A stretch of 64,000 bases of DNA from CAVVSD01 sp963757125 (GTDB taxonomy: Bacteria; Actinomycetota; Thermoleophilia; Solirubrobacterales; Solirubrobacteraceae), in contig CAVWQP010000004.1 in the NCBI GenBank assembly GCA_963757125.1, positions 186,001-250,000 on the forward strand, read 5' to 3'. A model generated the notes under the pieces. It made no database searches. It was not told the DNA's origin and was given only the letters and a program-made list of their open reading frames with translations. Numbering within the stretch: position 1 is the stretch's first letter; the number at the start of each line of letters is the position of its first letter. The translations under genes were made by a program, and so were the position numbers. This document shows positions 60,832 through 64,000 of this stretch, piece by piece.

Positions 60832-62325
60832 ATGACGGGACGGGGCGACGATGGGACGCCCGCCGACGCGCGCCCCGTGGCGGTCCTCAAGGCCGTTGCG
60901 GGCGATGACGCCGGCGTGCTGCTCCTCGGGCTCGAGCAGCTGGGCGACGAGGCCTGGCAGGTGCTGGCCGCATCCGGCGTACGGCTCCTGCGCGCGGCGG
61001 ACCACCTCGACGCCGTCGGCGTCCTGACGGACGAGGCAGCGCAGGTCGCGATCACGGACGTCGGCCATGCGCGCGAGCTCGTCCGCTCCGTGCGCGCCGA
61101 ACCGGAGCTCGCGGCCGTGTACGTGGTCGTGTGCGCGGGGATGGACGACGACCTCCGGGCGGCGCTCGACGCGGGCGCCGACGACGTGATGCGACTCCCG
61201 TTCGAGCCCGAGGTCGTCGCGGCGCGCGTCGTGGCCGGGCTGCGCGCGGGGCGCCTGCGCGCCAACGAGGCGCTGCTGCGCTCCCTGGTCGCGAACATCA
61301 CGGGCGCCGTGTACCGCTGCGCGTGCGACGAGGACTGGACGATGCTCTGGCTGAGCGGCGAGATCGAGGAGATCTCCGGATACCGGCCGTCGGACTTCAT
61401 CGGCAGCCGTGTCCGGACGTTCGCCAGCCTGATCCACCCGGACGATCGTGCGCGAGTCGAGCGCTCCGTGCTCGATGGCGTTGCCGCAAGCCGGCCGTTC
61501 ACGATCGAGTACCGCATCGTCCGGGCCGACGGCGCCGTGCGCTGGGTGCTCGAGCGCGGCCAGGCCCAGGAGGCCGGTGACGGGCGGCGCTGGCTCGACG
61601 GCGCCATCTTCGATGTGACCGCGCGGCGCGCGGCCGAGCAGGCGGAGCGCGAGCGCGAGCTCGTCGAGGCGAAGCTCGCGGAGGTGCGCGCGTCCCGTAC
61701 GCGGATCATCGAGGCCGCGGACAGGGCACGGCGGGAGATCGAGCACAACCTCCACGACGGCGCGCAGCAGCGGTTCGTGACCGTGGCGCTGCGGTTGCAG
61801 CTCTGGCTCGCGGCGAACCGCGACGTTCCCGAGGCGGCCCGGGCGGATCTGGCCGAGGTGGTCGGCGAGCTGCAGGCCGGCCTCGCGGATCTCCGCGACC
61901 TCGCGCACGGCCTTCATCCCGCGGTCCTGACGGAGCGCGGGCTGGAGCAGGCCCTCGCCTCGGTGGTGATGCGGGCGAGCGTGCCCGTCGACCTGAACTT
62001 CGACGTCGACGAGCGGTTCGCGTCGGCCGTGGAGTCCGCGACCTACTTCACTGTGTGCGAGGCGCTCACCAATGTGGCCAAGTACGCGTACTCGACCCGC
62101 GCCTGGGTCACTGTGCGATGTCGCGACGGTCGGCTTGAGGTCGAGATCGGCGACGACGGGATCGGAGGGGTGGACCCCCGCGGCGGCTCGGGCCTGCAGG
62201 GCCTCCGCGACCGCATCGCCGCCGTCGACGGCACGCTCGAGATCAGCAGCCCGCCGCGCCGCGGGACCGTCGTGCGGGCGGTCCTGCCCGTCACCGAGAC
62301 GGCGCCGCACGTCACGGCGGCGTGA
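60832..62325 (+). CDS. PAS histidine kinase (HisKA_3/NarL type) with degenerate receiver-like N-domain
   Basis: 497 residues, no membrane helix, cytoplasmic. Residues 18-140 look like a receiver domain (Asp76 in VAITDVG as possible phosphosite) in which the usual Thr/Ser and Lys are replaced (VVVCAG; RLPF). PAS domain about 150-263 (VYRCACDEDWTMLWLSGEIEEISGYRP...EYRIVRADGAVRWVLE). HisKA_3 with phospho-acceptor His308 in EIEHNLHDGAQQRF, then HATPase with CEALTNVAKYA and GSGLQGLRDRIAAVDGTLE. No LuxR-type response regulator is adjacent. TAGTGT 6 bases before the ATG suggests a leaderless start. Confidence 0.9.
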   Translation: MTGRGDDGTPADARPVAVLKAVAGDDAGVLLLGLEQLGDEAWQVLAASGVRLLRAADHLDAVGVLTDEAAQVAITDVGHARELVRSVRAEPELAAVYVVVCAGMDDDLRAALDAGADDVMRLPFEPEVVAARVVAGLRAGRLRANEALLRSLVANITGAVYRCACDEDWTMLWLSGEIEEISGYRPSDFIGSRVRTFASLIHPDDRARVERSVLDGVAASRPFTIEYRIVRADGAVRWVLERGQAQEAGDGRRWLDGAIFDVTARRAAEQAERERELVEAKLAEVRASRTRIIEAADRARREIEHNLHDGAQQRFVTVALRLQLWLAANRDVPEAARADLAEVVGELQAGLADLRDLAHGLHPAVLTERGLEQALASVVMRASVPVDLNFDVDERFASAVESATYFTVCEALTNVAKYAYSTRAWVTVRCRDGRLEVEIGDDGIGGVDPRGGSGLQGLRDRIAAVDGTLEISSPPRRGTVVRAVLPVTETAPHVTAA

Positions 62326-62493
62326 CGCGGACGGGCGCGGCCGGGCCGGCTGGTCGAGCGAGGATGCTCTGTTCCTGCTCGGCGCTGAGCGCGCGCGGGC
62401 AGCTGCGCGGAACCGGCCGGTGGATGCACGCACGACCAATCGGCGCGGGCCCGCCTGGTCGCTGCCCGCCCAGCAAGCCCGCAGGCACGTCAG

Positions 62494-63264
62494 CTAGTCG
62501 TCCGGGAACGGCGCGAGGCGGATCGTCACGTCCGAAAGGGCGAAGCGGTGGAGGAACCACGCGCGACCGCGAGGCACCTGCTTCGCCTCGGCGCGCCACG
62601 CGGCGGCGAACTCGCGCTTGAACCCCAGCCGCGGGAAGTCCCGCACGACGCTCCGCCTGACGGCGTCGGGGATCTCGTCGCTGCGCAGCCCGAAGACGTC
62701 GACGCCTGCGCCGGCCGAGAGGAGGAAGGCCTCGGCGCCGGCCTGGGGTCCGACGCCCGGCGTGTGGTGCATCGCGATCGCGTCGGCGACGAGCTCCCGG
62801 CCGCCCGCGGGCACGCCGCGCCGCTCGGTGAACTCGCGCGCCAGCTGCGCGCTACGGATCGTGAAGTCGACGTGCGGCACCGGGCTCGGGAGCCCGGTGT
62901 CGTGGAACAGCGCCGCGACGTAGAGCAGCTCGCGATCGAAGGTGACGTCCTGCAGCGCGGCGATCGCCGCGCCCCACGCATACGCGCGGCGCGAGTGGTT
63001 GAGGAGGACCGGGGTCAGGAGGTCCTGGGCCGCCTCCTCGGCATCCCGGGCGACCGAGGAGTCCGGCGGCACCAACGCCGCGGGATCGACGACGCTGCGG
63101 CGTCCCGGGTGCCGGCGCAGCGCCATCGCGAGCACCCCCGCCGTGATGCGAAGCTCGTCCCGCAGGAGCGGCCCCATGAGCGACAGGCCCTCGCGGACGG
63201 TGAGGACGCCGCCGGTTCGCTCCGTCCAGCGGATCGACCCGAGCGGATCCGCGCCGCTCGTCAT
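62494..63264 (-). CDS. HD-domain phosphohydrolase-like protein
   Basis: 256 residues. HD motifs in order: NHSRRAYAWGAA (His), LYVAALFHDTGL (His-Asp) and ADAIAMHHTPG (His-His), which bind metals for phosphodiester or nucleotide hydrolysis. The C-terminal segment FPRLGFKREFAAAWRAEAKQVP resembles cyanamide hydratase-type HD proteins. ATG 63264 has GGGAGAGG upstream. Next on the minus strand after the partial monooxygenase (36 bp), probably one transcript. 62326-62493 has no gene. Confidence 0.82.
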   Translation of the reverse strand: MTSGADPLGSIRWTERTGGVLTVREGLSLMGPLLRDELRITAGVLAMALRRHPGRRSVVDPAALVPPDSSVARDAEEAAQDLLTPVLLNHSRRAYAWGAAIAALQDVTFDRELLYVAALFHDTGLPSPVPHVDFTIRSAQLAREFTERRGVPAGGRELVADAIAMHHTPGVGPQAGAEAFLLSAGAGVDVFGLRSDEIPDAVRRSVVRDFPRLGFKREFAAAWRAEAKQVPRGRAWFLHRFALSDVTIRLAPFPDD

Positions 63265-63300
63265 GTCGGCCTCTCCCACCCGCTCCGCGTGTCCAGGCGG

Positions 63301-64000
63301 TCAACCACGGCGGGGACCCGTCGCTTCGAGCCCCGTCGCCTCGCGCGTCATGGCCGCCCCGCTGCTCGTCGCGGCGCGCTCGGCGATCCGCTCGGCGATG
63401 AAGGAGGCGTCGTCCGCGACCCACCCGAGCAGCGCTGACCCGCGCGTGTGCTGCCACGGGAGCCCGAGGAAGTACAGACCGGGGACGGCGGTGACGCCGC
63501 GGCGGTGCTCGACGCGCCCGTCGGCAACGAAGACCGCGAGCCGCACGAGGGAGTGGTCGAGACGGAAGCCGGTCGCCCAGACCACCGTGCCGACGGGTTG
63601 GCGGCTGCCGTCGGCGAAGATCAGGCTGTCGCCCTGGGCGCCCGTGACCCGCTCTCGGAGGCGGATCCCGTGCCTGCGCGCCCGGCGCGGGCTCGAGCCG
63701 ATGAGCGTCTCGCGGTCCTTGAGGCGCCGAGCGAGCCGGGAGTCCACCGTCTTCGCCATCAGGCCCATCCGGTCCAGGTAGTCGAACAGGTCGCGCCCGA
63801 GAATGCGCTGCGGCAGCGGCGTCTGGCGGGCGCCGACGGCCAGGTGCACCTCGCGCGACCGGACGAGCTCCTCGGCGATCTGGTAGCCGGTGTTCCCGCC
63901 GCCCACGACGACCACCGCTCCGTCGGGCAGCCCTTCGGGCCGGCGGTAGGCCGTGCTGTGCAGTTGCGTGACCTCCGGCTCGAGGCCGGCGGCGACCGGC
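63301..64000 (-). CDS. Flavin-containing monooxygenase-like NAD(P)/FAD oxidoreductase, N-terminus beyond the window
   Basis: About 233 C-terminal residues are visible. QLHSTAYRRPEGLPDGAVVVVGGGNTGYQIAEELV is the FMO/Baeyer-Villiger inter-domain segment with the NADPH-binding GxGxxG. Later VVWATGFRLDHSLVRL (the ATG(F/Y) signature), LYFLGLPWQHTRGSALLGWVADDASFIAERI match YUC/CzcO-type monooxygenases. Cytoplasmic flavoenzyme oxidising soft nucleophiles or ketones; substrate unknown. Confidence 0.9.
   Translation of the reverse strand, partial: PVAAGLEPEVTQLHSTAYRRPEGLPDGAVVVVGGGNTGYQIAEELVRSREVHLAVGARQTPLPQRILGRDLFDYLDRMGLMAKTVDSRLARRLKDRETLIGSSPRRARRHGIRLRERVTGAQGDSLIFADGSRQPVGTVVWATGFRLDHSLVRLAVFVADGRVEHRRGVTAVPGLYFLGLPWQHTRGSALLGWVADDASFIAERIAERAATSSGAAMTREATGLEATGPRRG

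Overview
The window is very GC-rich, densely packed DNA with frequent GTG starts, many 4-base start/stop overlaps (ATGA, GTGA) and a set of families typical of deep-branching Actinomycetota. The gene content (dimeric glycyl-tRNA synthetase, monomeric NADP isocitrate dehydrogenase, actinobacterial-type lysC-asd, SoxR-like MerR protein, LytR-CpsA-Psr protein, Ser/Thr-rich secreted proteins) best fits a soil Thermoleophilia/Solirubrobacterales-like bacterium; that placement is inference. I see no phage, IS element or CRISPR array: this looks like chromosomal backbone plus catabolic islands.

Layout. 1-5.3 kb: a partial ROK sugar kinase, an LCP cell-wall ligase, a degenerate FmdB-like protein, glyS, soxR and small membrane proteins. 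5.3-11.4 kb (minus strand): a group D flavin monooxygenase, then an Hsp20-Lon-AraC operon, a metallo-beta-lactamase fold hydrolase and a 4-Cys mini-protein. 11.6-16 kb: an SDR protein and an SRPBCC protein separated by a perfect 20-bp inverted repeat, a winged-helix protein and two tandem MetE-core proteins. 16-25 kb: central metabolism, with mdh, icd, a HAD phosphatase, a site-2 protease, and a succinate dehydrogenase/fumarate reductase of the anchor-less type (flavoprotein, Fe-S protein, HdrB-like CCG subunit).

25-31.6 kb is the most unusual part. A ferritin-like A / ferritin-like B / L,D-transpeptidase trio is present twice in tandem, almost entirely with overlapping start/stop codons. It is bracketed by three paralogues of a domain I do not recognise (YEIVWYR...LQPVDGR...WFSHRF), two of them membrane-anchored with long Glu-Pro linkers. 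I regard this as the best candidate for an undescribed envelope system.

31.6-38.4 kb (minus): lipoate ligase-like, asd (apparent 1-base frameshift in its glycine motif), lysC, an AbrB-type membrane protein, recR (apparently CTG-initiated), ybaB and dnaX. 38.5-43.9 kb: an amine-catabolic operon (amino acid/amine permease, copper amine oxidase, amidase) divergent from a TetR regulator, with an 18-bp palindromic operator lying on a good promoter. 43.9-46.9 kb: a GT-C-like membrane protein, the SRP RNA gene and an iron-siderophore binding lipoprotein behind a DtxR/IdeR-like box. 46.9-52.5 kb: a catabolic operon (solute-binding lipoprotein, NTF2-like, EthD-like, enolase-superfamily and ketopantoate-reductase-like proteins) divergent from gntR-osmC. 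52.4-64 kb: a molybdopterin oxidoreductase divergent from an MFS exporter, two secreted proteins, tRNA-Val(CAC) with a clear terminator, an MMPL transporter, an orphan PAS histidine kinase, an HD-domain protein and a partial flavin monooxygenase.

Regulation visible in the sequence: many genes have a TAnnnT box 6-9 bases before the start codon, suggesting leaderless mRNAs; several divergent promoters carry palindromes.
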